Source: UBA2231 sp964415175 (GTDB lineage: Bacteria > Elusimicrobiota > Elusimicrobia > Elusimicrobiales > UBA9959). Taken from it: a stretch of DNA of 64,000 bases. Both the position numbers and the translations under genes were made by a program. Below, piece after piece: positions 28,415 to 36,304 of this stretch; position 1 is the first letter of the stretch; every line of letters begins with the position of its first letter. Below the pieces are notes generated by a model. The model ran no database searches. It was not told where the DNA came from and saw nothing but the letters and a program-made list of their open reading frames with translations. The stretch lies in contig CAYPYG010000004.1 of NCBI GenBank assembly GCA_964415175.1, forward strand, positions 62,001 to 126,000, given 5' to 3'.

Positions 28415-30016
28415 TCACCTGCCTCCGTAACGGTTGACCGCGGTCGGCCGCAGGAACTTGTCCGAGGCTTCCGGGTAATCTATGTTGAAATGCAGACCGC
28501 GCGATTCCTTGCGGGCGGAGGCGGACTCTATTATCGCGCCGGCCAGGCAGGCGATATTGCGCAGTTCCAGCAGGTCGGTGGTCAGCAGGAAGTCCCAGTA
28601 ATAGCGCAGTATCTCCCCGGAGATTATCTCTATGCGGCGGCGGGCCCGTTCCAGGCGCTTGTCGCTGCGCACTATGCCGACATAGTTCCACATCAGGGTG
28701 CGTATCTCCTCCCAGTTGTGGCTGATGATGACGGCCTCGTCGGAAGGCCGGGCGTCGCCGTAATTCCAGGCCTCGGCCTTCCCGGCGGACCTGGGGGAGC
28801 CCGGGCGGTCCGCCGCGGCCGCTTCCGCCGCCCGGTGGGCGAAGACGCAGGCCTCGAGCAGGGAGTTGGAGGCGAGGCGGTTGGCGCCGTGCAGCCCGGT
28901 ATAAGCGGTCTCCCCCGCGGCGTAGAGGCCGGGCATGGCGGTCCTGCCGTCCCTGTCGACCCGCACGCCGCCGCAGAAGAAATGGGTGGCGGGGACCACG
29001 GGGATGGGGGACTTGGCGATATCGATGCCCAGTTCCAGGCAGCGCGCGTAGATCTGCGGGAAGCGTTTCTTCAGGAAAGCCCTGCCTTTGAAGCTGATAT
29101 CGAGCCAGGCGCAGTCCTGGCCGGTGCGCTTGAGTTCGGCGTCTATGGCGCGGGCCACTATGTCGCGCGGGGCCAGTTCGGCGTCCTTGTGATATTTCGG
29201 CATGAAGCGCTCTCCGCCGGCCAGGGTGAGGAGGCCGCCTTCGCCGCGCACCGCCTCCGAGATAAGGAAGGATTTCGCCTGCGGATGGTAGAGGCAGGTC
29301 GGATGGAACTGGACAAATTCCATATTGGCAAGGTCCAGGCCGGCCCGCCAGGCCATCGCCATCCCGTCGCCGGTGGCGGTGTCCGGATTGGAAGTGTAGC
29401 GATAGACCTTGCCCGCGCCGCCGCTGGCCAGGAAGGTCCGGCCGGCGGTGAAGGTCTCCACGCGGCCGGTGGACTCGTCGAGCGCGTAGGCGCCCAGGCA
29501 GCGGTTGGACGCCGGCCGGCAGGAATGCGCCTTCTCCGCGAGGATGAAGTCGATGGCGGGATGGCGCTCGCAGAGGCGGACCTTTCTGTTGCGGGAGCAG
29601 GCGGCCAGCAGCGCCTCCTGTATGTCGCGGCCCGTGTAATCGCCGCAATGCAGGACCCGGCGGGCGCTGTGGCCGCCCTCGAGCCCCAGGTCGAAAGCCC
29701 CGCCCTTGCGGCTGAACTTAACGCCGAGCTCCAGGAGCTCCTTAACCCGCGACGGGCCCTCGCGCACGGTCATTTCCACTATGTCCCTGTCGCAGAGACC
29801 GGCGCCGGCTTTCATCGTGTCCTCGGTGTGGCGTTCGAAAGAGTCCGCCGCGGCGGTGACGGCGGCTATCCCGCCCTGAGCCAGGCCGGTGGAGCAGGTG
29901 CGCAGATCGCGTTTCACCAGCACGGTCACCGTGCCCAGCCGGGAGAGCTTCTCGGCCAGCATGAGACCGGCCAGGCCGCCGCCGAGCACCAGGAAATCTG
30001 AATGGTTCGCTTTCAT
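28415..30016 (-). CDS. nadB: L-aspartate oxidase
   Basis: A 533-residue FAD enzyme that oxidises L-aspartate to iminoaspartate, the first step of de novo NAD synthesis. Visible marks: the FAD-binding LVLGGGLAGLMLAEKL, the conserved STGLAQGGIAAV, the active-site stretch EFVQFHPTCLYHP, FFCGGVRVDRDGRTAMPGLYAAGE and a C-terminal helical domain with arginines. NadA and NadC are not in this window. It shares a 36-bp AT-rich divergent promoter region with the plus-strand membrane gene at 30053. Confidence 0.97.
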   Translation of the reverse strand: MKANHSDFLVLGGGLAGLMLAEKLSRLGTVTVLVKRDLRTCSTGLAQGGIAAVTAAADSFERHTEDTMKAGAGLCDRDIVEMTVREGPSRVKELLELGVKFSRKGGAFDLGLEGGHSARRVLHCGDYTGRDIQEALLAACSRNRKVRLCERHPAIDFILAEKAHSCRPASNRCLGAYALDESTGRVETFTAGRTFLASGGAGKVYRYTSNPDTATGDGMAMAWRAGLDLANMEFVQFHPTCLYHPQAKSFLISEAVRGEGGLLTLAGGERFMPKYHKDAELAPRDIVARAIDAELKRTGQDCAWLDISFKGRAFLKKRFPQIYARCLELGIDIAKSPIPVVPATHFFCGGVRVDRDGRTAMPGLYAAGETAYTGLHGANRLASNSLLEACVFAHRAAEAAAADRPGSPRSAGKAEAWNYGDARPSDEAVIISHNWEEIRTLMWNYVGIVRSDKRLERARRRIEIISGEILRYYWDFLLTTDLLELRNIACLAGAIIESASARKESRGLHFNIDYPEASDKFLRPTAVNRYGGR

Positions 30017-30052
30017 AAGGGGCCGTTAAAAATCTAGAATATTTTAACACTT
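30017..30052. promoter_or_regulatory. Compact divergent promoter region (nadB / flippase-like gene)
   Basis: Only 36 bp separate two divergent start codons. On the plus strand TAGAAT (30035-30040) lies 12 bp before ATG 30053; on the minus strand the same AT-rich tract offers TAGATT-like boxes. Neither gene has a ribosome site, so both transcripts would have very short leaders and the promoters must overlap. Confidence 0.4.
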
Positions 30053-31129
30053 ATGGCGGACCGCAAGAAGAAACTTCTGGTTTACCTGCCTATACTTATA
30101 TCCGCGGGCATACTGGCCTGGCTGATCTATCCCAGCTTTCCCTCGCTCAAGAGCACGCTGGCCGGAGCCTCGGGCGGCTGGCTGGCCATATCGCTGCTCT
30201 TCGCCGTCTCCAGCTATACCTGCATGAGCCTCACGCTCTGGGAGGTCCTTTCCATACTGGGCTTCCGTCTTCCTTTCTGGGAGACCGGCGGCATCGCCCT
30301 GGTCTCCACCACCGTCAACTATTTCTTCTCCTCGGGCGGCGTCAGCGGCTTCGCCACCCGCGCCCACCTGCTCTGCAAGCGCAGGGTGCCCTACGGCATA
30401 AGCGTGACCTCGTCGGTGGTCATCAGCGTCCTCATCTATCTGGTCCTCTCGCTCATCATACTCCAGGGCGTCCTGCTGCGGCTCATAGATCATCCGAGCT
30501 TCGACCTGACCTTCTTCGAGGGTGTGATCGGCGTCATGCTGATACTGGGCTTCGCCTTCTCGCTGACGACGATGCTCTTCCACCACAACCTGCGTTCCTC
30601 CTGGGGCCGCAAGATCTACGACGGCGTCAATTACGTCATGTATTTCTTCTCCAAGCGCGAGATCCCCGAGGAGACCTTCCTGGAGTTCGAAGGGCAGCTC
30701 AACGAGGGCATCCATAAACTCCACGACAGGAAGTTCGAGCTGCAGACCGTCATAGCCTATGTCTGCGCCGACTGGATCTCCACCATTTTCATACTCTATT
30801 TCGCCTTCAAGGCCGTCGGGGTGGACATCAGCAGCGGCGTGCTTGTCACCGGTTTCGCCTTCGGCATGCTGATGACGATAATTCCGATACTGCCTGGCGG
30901 CCTGGGCGCGATGGAGGCGGCCATGACCGCCTCCTACGCCCAGATGGGGATACCGTGGGAGAAGGCGCTGGCGGCCTCGCTGATCTTCCGGCTTTTCTAT
31001 TACCTGCTGCCGGCTTTGTTCAGTATCTTCATCTACTGGGGGCTCAAGATGTCCGAGCCTTTCTACGACTATTTCCACCCGGAGAACGGCGGGGAATGCC
31101 CGGTTCTCGGAGAGGGGGAGGGGCGATGA
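30053..31129 (+). CDS. Lysylphosphatidylglycerol synthase-like/UPF0104 membrane protein
   Basis: A 358-residue integral membrane protein with about eight helices. The family pattern of YbhN/MprF flippase-domain proteins is visible in SLLFAVSSYTCMSLTLWEVL, the glycine-rich FFSSGGVSGFATRAHLLCKR and ILPGGLGAMEAAMTASYAQM. Such proteins lack the aminoacyl-transferase part and are thought to move lipids or glycolipids across the membrane. The substrate here is unknown. It overlaps the next gene by 4 bp. Confidence 0.82.
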   Translation: MADRKKKLLVYLPILISAGILAWLIYPSFPSLKSTLAGASGGWLAISLLFAVSSYTCMSLTLWEVLSILGFRLPFWETGGIALVSTTVNYFFSSGGVSGFATRAHLLCKRRVPYGISVTSSVVISVLIYLVLSLIILQGVLLRLIDHPSFDLTFFEGVIGVMLILGFAFSLTTMLFHHNLRSSWGRKIYDGVNYVMYFFSKREIPEETFLEFEGQLNEGIHKLHDRKFELQTVIAYVCADWISTIFILYFAFKAVGVDISSGVLVTGFAFGMLMTIIPILPGGLGAMEAAMTASYAQMGIPWEKALAASLIFRLFYYLLPALFSIFIYWGLKMSEPFYDYFHPENGGECPVLGEGEGR

Positions 31130-31638
31130 TAGAGGAATTCCTGGGCGAGGCGCCCGAGATACATCCGGGGGCCTGGGTGCACCCGTCGGCCGTCATAATA
31201 GGCCGGGTGAAACTGGGCGACAGGGTCTCGGTCTGGCCCAACGCCGTCATACGCGGCGACGTGGATGCCATCACGGTCGGCGAAGGGTCCAACATACAGG
31301 ACGGCGCGGTCCTGCACCCGGACCGGGGACGCCCGGTCCGCCTGGGCGCCGGCGTCACCGTGGGCCATTGCGCCGTGGTGCACGGCTCCACCGTGGGCGA
31401 CAGGTGCCTTGTCGGCATGGGGGCCGTCATAATGGCCGCCGAGATAGGCGACGAATGCCTGGTCGGCGCCGGGGCGCTGGTGACCCCGCGGACTTCCGTC
31501 CCCCGCGGGCAGCTGGTCCTGGGCTCGCCCGCCAAAGCGGTCAGGGCCCTGAAGCCCGAAGAACTGGCCGGCCTGGCCGGATCGGAGAAGGATTACGCGC
31601 TGCTGGCCTCCATGTACGCCGGCAAGGGGGAGAAATGA
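31126..31638 (+). CDS. Gamma-carbonic anhydrase family protein
   Basis: A 170-residue left-handed beta-helix protein. ATG 31126 follows a strong G/A-rich site and overlaps the upstream stop (ATGA). Hexapeptide repeats run through most of it. Histidines expected to bind zinc occur in AVLHPD and VGHCAVVHGSTVG, with the RGDVDAITVG segment before them. Homologues (PaaY/YrdA/Cam-like) range from carbonic anhydrases to acyltransferases, so activity is not certain. It belongs to a tight run with the receiver and glycosylase genes. Confidence 0.85.
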   Translation: MIEEFLGEAPEIHPGAWVHPSAVIIGRVKLGDRVSVWPNAVIRGDVDAITVGEGSNIQDGAVLHPDRGRPVRLGAGVTVGHCAVVHGSTVGDRCLVGMGAVIMAAEIGDECLVGAGALVTPRTSVPRGQLVLGSPAKAVRALKPEELAGLAGSEKDYALLASMYAGKGEK

Positions 31639-32018
31639 CCGAACCCCTCCCCGTGAAAAAAATACTGCTGGTCGAGGACAGCAAGAACATCTCCACCGTC
31701 CTGGTGGACGTGCTTAAGGCCGAGGGGTATAACGTCCTGCACGCCCCCGACGGCGTGGCCGGCGTGGCCATGACCCGCCGCGAGAAGCCCGACCTGGTCC
31801 TCCTCGACCTGCTCCTGCCCAAGCTCAGCGGCTACGACGTCTGCAACACGATAAAGCGCGACAATAATACCCGGCATATACCGGTGCTGGTCATCTCCAC
31901 GATGGACAAGCCGGAGAGCGTCGCGAGGGCCAAGGCCGCCGGCGCCGCCAATTTCATGCGCAAGCCCTACAACCTCGACGATCTCCTGGCGGAGATCAAG
32001 CGCCTGCTGGGCCAGTGA
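31635..32018 (+). CDS. Stand-alone response-regulator receiver protein
   Basis: A 127-residue single receiver domain with no output domain. The acidic pair Glu14/Asp15 (ILLVEDSKN), phosphoacceptor Asp58 (LVLLDLLLP), Ser88-Thr89 and Lys110 (FMRKPY) are all present, so it should accept phosphate from a histidine kinase. None is encoded in the window. It resembles PilG/PilH- or CheY-like relays, so a link to the pilus motor is possible but not shown. It overlaps both neighbours by 4 bp. Confidence 0.9.
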   Translation: MTEPLPVKKILLVEDSKNISTVLVDVLKAEGYNVLHAPDGVAGVAMTRREKPDLVLLDLLLPKLSGYDVCNTIKRDNNTRHIPVLVISTMDKPESVARAKAAGAANFMRKPYNLDDLLAEIKRLLGQ

Positions 32019-32812
32019 AGGCGAGCGCGGGAGATCCCGTCGGAAGGATATACCGCCTGCTCCTGAAGGCCTTCGGGCCGCAGGGGTGGTGGCCCGTAAC
32101 GCCGCGCGGCGCGCGCTTACCGGTCTATACCCCGCTCTTTTACGGACCGCGCACGGGCGCGGAGATGGCCGAGATCTGCGCCGGGGCGATATTGACCCAG
32201 AACACGGCGTGGACAAATGTCGAGAAAGCCCTGGCCGGGCTTCACGGAGCCGGCCCGCTGTCGCCGGAAGGCGTCGCCTCCTGCCCCCTGCCGAGGCTGG
32301 CGGCGCTGATAAGGCCGAGCGGCTATTACCGGCAGAAGGCCCGCAGGCTGAAAGAGCTTTTCGCCAGGGTCCGCAGGGAGCACCCGGAGGGGCTGGAGCG
32401 CTGGTTCCGGTCCGCCACGGCGGAAAACCTGAGGCGGGAACTGCTTTCGTACAGGGGAGTGGGCCCGGAGACCGCCGACAGCATCGTCCTTTACGCGGCC
32501 GGACTGCCCTCCTTCGTGATAGACGCCTATACCAGGAGGATAGGCGTCCGGTTGGGACTGGCCCGGGGCGGGGATTATGACCGCTGGAAGGCCCTGTTCG
32601 AGGCCGGGCTGACCCGCCGGCCGGAGATATACAACGAATACCACGCCCTGCTGGTCAGGCTGGGGAAGGATTTCTGCAGGAAGAATTCGCCTCTTTGCGG
32701 GGACTGCCCGCTGAGGCTGGAATGCCGTTACGCCGGAAGAAGGAAGGACCATGGAAAAGATAGAAGCTCTGCTCGACCGGGGAGAATTCAAAAAAGCCCT
32801 CGCCGCCGTTAA
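32015..32812 (+). CDS. HhH-GPD DNA glycosylase, Endo III-like/MagIII-like
   Basis: A 265-residue base-excision repair glycosylase. It starts at GTG 32015, overlapping the previous stop as GTGA. The helix-hairpin-helix is LLSYRGVGPETADSIVLYAA, and the catalytic Asp is in FVIDAYTRR. The usual bifunctional Lys is Glu (GPETAD rather than GxKTA), as in monofunctional MagIII-type 3-methyladenine glycosylases. A 4Fe-4S loop C-x6-C-x2-C-x5-C is perfect at CRKNSPLCGDCPLRLEC. A basic tail of about 28 residues overlaps the next gene by 62 bp; it may be dispensable. Confidence 0.85.
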   Translation: MKASAGDPVGRIYRLLLKAFGPQGWWPVTPRGARLPVYTPLFYGPRTGAEMAEICAGAILTQNTAWTNVEKALAGLHGAGPLSPEGVASCPLPRLAALIRPSGYYRQKARRLKELFARVRREHPEGLERWFRSATAENLRRELLSYRGVGPETADSIVLYAAGLPSFVIDAYTRRIGVRLGLARGGDYDRWKALFEAGLTRRPEIYNEYHALLVRLGKDFCRKNSPLCGDCPLRLECRYAGRRKDHGKDRSSARPGRIQKSPRRR

Positions 32813-33776
32813 GGCGGGGGGCCGCCGGGACCCTTACCTGGAGGGCGAGGCCCTGCGCGGACTGGGCCTTTTCGCGGAAGCCGCCCGCTCTTACTCCCTC
32901 GCCGCCGCCGGCGGGGGGGAATACGCCCTGGAAGCGGCGCTGGGCTCGGCCAGGTGCTGGCGCGCCCTGGGCGACGCGCCTAAAGCTTTCGCCGCGGCCA
33001 AAAAGGCCCTCTCGCTCTCAAAGCGCCTGCGCCTCCTGCGGGACGAGGCGGAACTGGAATGGGCCCTCGCCCTGCGCCTCGCCGGCAGGCTGGACCAGGC
33101 CGAAAAGATGCTCCTGCGCCTACTCAAGGGCTACCGGCTGGACCGCGACCATGCCGGCGCTTCTTTCGTGCTGTGGGCGCTGGGCGGCCTTTACAGGCTG
33201 CGGGGACGCTACGCCGAAGGGCTGAAGGCTTTCGAGGACGCGCGCGGGGCCGCCGCGAAGGCCGGCGACCGGGGCGCGGAAGGCTACGCCCTCTTCGGCC
33301 TGGGGGGCCTGCTGCGCGTGGCCGGCTTCATGGGCCGCGCGCTGGACTGCTATGTGCGGGCCAGGCGCCTCTTCACCCGCACCGACGACACCTTCGCCCG
33401 CGCCTACGCCGAATGCGGCACGGCCAATGTCCTGCGGCAGCTGGGCCGGCTGGACGAGGCCTGGGCGGGGTATGAACGCGCCCACAAGCTCTACTCTTCG
33501 CTTTCCGACTGGGCGGACCTGGGCTTCGTGGAGTGGGGGATGGGCGAGATACTGCGCCGCAACGGCGATTTCCGCGGGGCTTTCGCCCGCTACAAGGCCG
33601 CCGAAAAGCTGTTCAAAGGCCGCTCCGAGCCGCGCGGCGAGGCGCTGACCATGCTCTCCATGGCGCAGCTGCGCTATTTGATGGGCGACACGGCCGGCGC
33701 CGAAAAGGCCCACTCCGCCGCCCTGAAGTTCATAAAGCGCCACGGCCTCCACACCCACCTGGAGACCTTCACCTGA
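32751..33776 (+). CDS. TPR-repeat protein
   Basis: A 341-residue Ala/Arg/Leu-rich protein without a signal peptide. It is built almost entirely of about eight tetratricopeptide helical pairs (for example FVLWALGGLYRLRGRYAEGL, AYAECGTANVLRQLGRLDEA, FVEWGMGEILRRNGDFRGAF). It probably works as a cytoplasmic protein-binding scaffold. Its start lies inside the 3' end of the glycosylase gene (62-bp overlap), with GGAAGAAGGA as a possible ribosome site. No partner can be named. Confidence 0.8.
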   Translation: MEKIEALLDRGEFKKALAAVKAGGRRDPYLEGEALRGLGLFAEAARSYSLAAAGGGEYALEAALGSARCWRALGDAPKAFAAAKKALSLSKRLRLLRDEAELEWALALRLAGRLDQAEKMLLRLLKGYRLDRDHAGASFVLWALGGLYRLRGRYAEGLKAFEDARGAAAKAGDRGAEGYALFGLGGLLRVAGFMGRALDCYVRARRLFTRTDDTFARAYAECGTANVLRQLGRLDEAWAGYERAHKLYSSLSDWADLGFVEWGMGEILRRNGDFRGAFARYKAAEKLFKGRSEPRGEALTMLSMAQLRYLMGDTAGAEKAHSAALKFIKRHGLHTHLETFT

Positions 33777-33856
33777 GCAGGCGGCCCCCGCTTTATCGAT
33801 CAACTATGGGGGGCCTGTCGGCGGTTCGCTGCGAAAAAACATGACTTAGTCTCCCT
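33777..33856. other. Intergenic spacer with inverted repeat after the TPR gene
   Basis: GGCCCCC (33783-33789) can pair with GGGGGCC (33809-33815), which may end the plus-strand transcript although no T run follows. The rest, including GCGAAAAAAC near 33831, holds nothing I recognise. It leads into the structured repeat at 33857. Confidence 0.35.
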
Positions 33857-34041
33857 CGCCGGGCCTTCGCTCCGCCACGGGTTCGGCTTTCGAAAATACA
33901 CCCGGCGCTGCGCTCGGCCGGGCACGAACTCGGCCCGGGCGCATAGCGCCTCGGGCCTCAGACAATCATGCCCGTCCGGCAGTGCCGGTACCCGAGCTCC
34001 GCTTGGGGAAAGCCTCCGATGTGGCTTCGGAAGGCCCGGCG
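33857..34041. repeat. Structured intergenic repeat, copy 1
   Basis: Long-range helices nest here. P1 CGCCGGGCC (33857-33865) pairs with GGCCCGGCG (34033-34041); P2 GCCAC (33874-33878) with GTGGC (34021-34025); P3 GGCTTTC (33885-33891) with GAAAGCC (34008-34014). Inside are hairpins CCCGGC/GCCGGG (33901-33922), GGCCCG-GGCGC/GCGCC-CGGGCC with loop ATA (33932-33957), CCGGC/GCCGG (33976-33988) and CCCGAGC/GCTTGGG (33991-34007). The same plan and conserved loops recur at 60435-60633 with paired base changes. The strand transcribed is unknown; the minus strand would be in line with lptB. Confidence 0.7.
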
Positions 34042-34079
34042 CGGGAGCCTTGCCCGTCGAGCTTCCCATAAGGAGACAG

Positions 34080-34274
34080 CCGGGGGAGGCGTGCCCTCAC
34101 CGGAGCAAAACCCTTCGGAGCCGCCCGCTTACGGAGTCCGCGTCGCAGCTAGCCGGTGGAATCGCTATCCTGAGGAAGCAGAGACGCGGACGAGCGAGGG
34201 CGGCGAGAACGGGAAGGGCGCGCACGGTGTGCGCGACCCTGTTTTTGCGAGGTGAGGGCACGCCATGCCCCCGG
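34080..34274. ncRNA. Long self-complementary element, candidate structured RNA or MITE-like relic
   Basis: CCGGGGG (34080-34086) and GGCGTGCCCTCACC (34088-34101) pair with GGTGAGGGCACGCC (34251-34264) and CCCCCGG (34268-34274), a 21-bp closing helix. Next come GCAAAA (34105-34110) with TTTTGC (34243-34248), then an open region carrying the hairpin GCGCAC/GTGCGC (34220-34234). An inner arm pairs CCGCCC (34121-34126) with GGGCGG (34198-34203) and GTCCGCGTC (34136-34144) with GACGCGGAC (34183-34191). The bubble-and-arm layout recalls 6S RNA, but I see no sequence match. A terminal-inverted-repeat mobile relic is the alternative. Confidence 0.5.
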
Positions 34275-34363
34275 TATAGTTATTCCGGTTGCCGAGCGCG
34301 TCTTTGCGGAGTGATGCCCCGTCAGCACCCGGAATAGTTGTTCATATTCCCGGGAAGGGGACA
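34275..34363. other. Spacer with short inverted repeats before the lptB stop
   Basis: TATTCCGG (34281-34288) is complementary to CCGGAATA (34329-34336), and the latter can also pair with the nearby TATTCCCGG. A GGGGACAC (34357-34364) abuts the lptB stop and matches the end of the palindrome at 59201. No ORF or T-tailed hairpin is clear. Confidence 0.35.
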
Positions 34364-35083
34364 CTACATCTTGAAGTCCCAGCCGAGGTAGAGCTCGCGG
34401 GCGCGCTTGTCGTTGAGCAGCACTTCGGCCGCGCCCTCGGTCAGTATCTCGCCGGAATGTATCAGGTAGGACCTGTCGGTGATGGAAAGGGTCTCGCGCA
34501 CATTGTGGTCGGTGATCAGCACGCCGATCCCGCGCCCCTTGAGCATGCCGATGATGCCCTTGAGCTCGCTGACCGTTATCGGGTCTATGCCAACGAAAGG
34601 CTCGTCGAGCAGGATGATCTTGGGCTCGTTTATCATCACGCGCGCGACCTCGAGCCTGCGTTTCTCGCCGCCGGAAAGGGTCAGCGCCTTCTGTTTGCGG
34701 AGCCGCGCCAGGCCGAACTCCTCCAGCAGCTTGTCCACGCGGGAGGCCAGCTCGTCCGGGTCCTCGACAATGCGCTCCAGTATCGCCTTGAGATTGTCCT
34801 CCACGCTGAGGCCCCTGAAGACCGTGGGCTCCTGGGCGAGGTAGCCCAATCCCTTCCGGGCGCGTATGAACATCGGCTCGGCCGATACGTCGGCTCCGTC
34901 CATAAAGACCCTGCCCTCGTCGGGGGGGAGAAAGCCGACGAGCATATGGAAAGTCGTGCTCTTGCCGGCGCCGTTGGGGCCCAGCAGCCCCACGACCTCG
35001 CCGGAGGAGACGGACAGCGAAACGCCGCTGACCACCCGGCGGCCGTCGAATTTCTTCTGCAAAAGCTCAGCGCGCAGCTGCAT
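34364..35083 (-). CDS. lptB: LPS export ABC transporter ATPase
   Basis: A 239-residue ATPase that powers LPS extraction from the inner membrane. Walker A GLLGPNGAGKST, the Q-loop, signature LSGGEKRRLEVAR, Walker B IILLDEPFVGIDP and switch His in VLITDHNVRETL are all intact. LptB-specific wording such as FVGIDPITV and DHNVRETL separates it from amino-acid ATPases. It overlaps lptA by 17 bp. The membrane partners LptF and LptG are not in the window. It ends the minus-strand Kdo/Lpt run, with structured DNA following. Confidence 0.95.
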   Translation of the reverse strand: MQLRAELLQKKFDGRRVVSGVSLSVSSGEVVGLLGPNGAGKSTTFHMLVGFLPPDEGRVFMDGADVSAEPMFIRARKGLGYLAQEPTVFRGLSVEDNLKAILERIVEDPDELASRVDKLLEEFGLARLRKQKALTLSGGEKRRLEVARVMINEPKIILLDEPFVGIDPITVSELKGIIGMLKGRGIGVLITDHNVRETLSITDRSYLIHSGEILTEGAAEVLLNDKRARELYLGWDFKM

Positions 35084-35786
35084 CGGAGGCCTCCTTGTCC
35101 TTGACCCAGCCGGCGACCCCGCCGGAGGCCTTCATGTCCCGGCTGTCGCGGAAGAAGAGCAGCCGGTCGGCGGACATCGCGAAATTATAATCCTCGTTCA
35201 CCCCGGCCGCCAGGGGGCGGTCCCCGGTTATCAGGAACGAGGCGGCCGTATTGTCGTATACCGCGCGGGACGAGACTATGACGATGTTCTCGCTGGTCAG
35301 CGAAAAGTCCTTTTCGAAGGTCATGAGGTTCTCGCCGCCCGAGGCCAGGAGCCGGTCGCTGCGGGCCTTCAGCGCGCGCCCGTCCTTCGCCGTATAGACC
35401 GAACGCACGGGCTCGGCGCCGCGGAACAGTTCGGCTTTCTCCCCGTCCTCGGCGTAGCGCCCGCGGTCGCAGGCGAGGTCCACGGTGGAGCCGTCCTCCA
35501 GCAGGCGGCGGACGGCGACCCCGCCTTTTACGTTCCATTCCCGCCTGCCGCGGTAATAGACCGCCTCGTCGGCTCTCAGGCTGTAGCCCGGGTTGGAAAA
35601 GCGGACATTGCCGGTGAAATGCTCGGTGTCCGTGTTGCGGTCCATGCTCCAGGACTCGCTCTTGACCACCGAGCCCATGAGGATATCGTCGCGCTTGTCC
35701 TTGCCCTGGGACGACTGGGCGGCCGCCGCGGGAGGGCAGAGGAGCAGGGCGGCCAGCACCGCCCGCGGACCGAGGGCGCGCTTCAT
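35067..35786 (-). CDS. lptA: LptA-like periplasmic LPS transport protein
   Basis: A 239-residue exported protein with a signal peptide (about residues 1-23). The body is the repetitive beta-jellyroll of the OstA/LptA family: FTGNVRFSNPGYSLRADEAV, then GGENLMTFEKDFSLTSENIV, with regular short strands. It forms the bridge carrying LPS across the periplasm. It overlaps lptC by 4 bp upstream and lptB downstream. It is somewhat longer than E. coli LptA. Confidence 0.85.
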   Translation of the reverse strand: MKRALGPRAVLAALLLCPPAAAAQSSQGKDKRDDILMGSVVKSESWSMDRNTDTEHFTGNVRFSNPGYSLRADEAVYYRGRREWNVKGGVAVRRLLEDGSTVDLACDRGRYAEDGEKAELFRGAEPVRSVYTAKDGRALKARSDRLLASGGENLMTFEKDFSLTSENIVIVSSRAVYDNTAASFLITGDRPLAAGVNEDYNFAMSADRLLFFRDSRDMKASGGVAGWVKDKEASDAAAR

Positions 35787-36304
35787 CCTTTCTCCGGCAT
35801 GAGGGTGGTCTCCTGTTTCTTGAGCTCTATACGGGAGAGGTCGGGGTTGGCCCGGAAGCCCCGGCCCTTTATCCGGGTGCGGCCGCGTGTGATGAGCACC
35901 TCGTCCTCGGTGAGGATCTTGTTCTCGGCGGAACTGAACCGCAGCGTCTCGGTGACCAGCGTCATGCCCTCGGAGCGGGAATCGACCCGGACGCCCTTCT
36001 CAAGGCGCGCGTCCTGGGTGGCCATGTCCAGCTTTCCCTCGCCGGAAGTTATGACCGAGGCCGTGCCGCCGGCCTCGAAGAAGGTTATACGGGGGGAAGC
36101 GAAGTCGAGCACGCCGGACTTCTCGTCGAGAGTGGCCGCCCTGGATTCCAGCGACCACCTGGGGTCGGAGGTCTCCCGTTCCGTGACCCGCAGGCCGGTT
36201 ATGAGGCCGGCGCCGGAGGGGAAATCCGCCGCCGGACCGTTCCTGGAACAGGCGGCCAGCGCCCCCAGCAGCAGGATGGCGGGAGGAAGGGCGCGGCAGC
36301 GCAC
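35783..36304 (-). CDS. lptC: LptC-like lipoprotein of LPS export
   Basis: A 173-residue protein with a signal and lipobox LGALAACSRN, so it is probably a lipoprotein rather than the bitopic form of E. coli. The remaining beta-rich fold (SLESRAATLDEKSGVLDFAS, VDSRSEGMTLVTETLRFSSA, ILTEDEVLITRGRTRIKGRG) is the LptC jellyroll that hands LPS from LptBFG to LptA. It overlaps the kdsD stop by 1 bp and lptA by 4 bp. Confidence 0.82.
   Translation of the reverse strand: MRCRALPPAILLLGALAACSRNGPAADFPSGAGLITGLRVTERETSDPRWSLESRAATLDEKSGVLDFASPRITFFEAGGTASVITSGEGKLDMATQDARLEKGVRVDSRSEGMTLVTETLRFSSAENKILTEDEVLITRGRTRIKGRGFRANPDLSRIELKKQETTLMPEKG

Noticed and set aside
33800..34069. An 89-codon minus-strand frame across the structured repeat
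   Set aside because: Copy 2 of the repeat does not keep this frame, and substitutions preserve stems rather than codons.
34150..34190. SRP RNA-like apical sequence TCCTGAGGAAGCAG
   Set aside because: It resembles the SRP helix 8 loop only on one side; the matching CAGG strand is missing and the rest of the fold is different.
34216..34246. Intrinsic terminator GGG..GCGCAC/GTGCGC..CCC with TTTTT
   Set aside because: It looks like a plus-strand terminator, but the T run also pairs with GCAAAA at 34105 inside the larger fold, so I did not list it separately.
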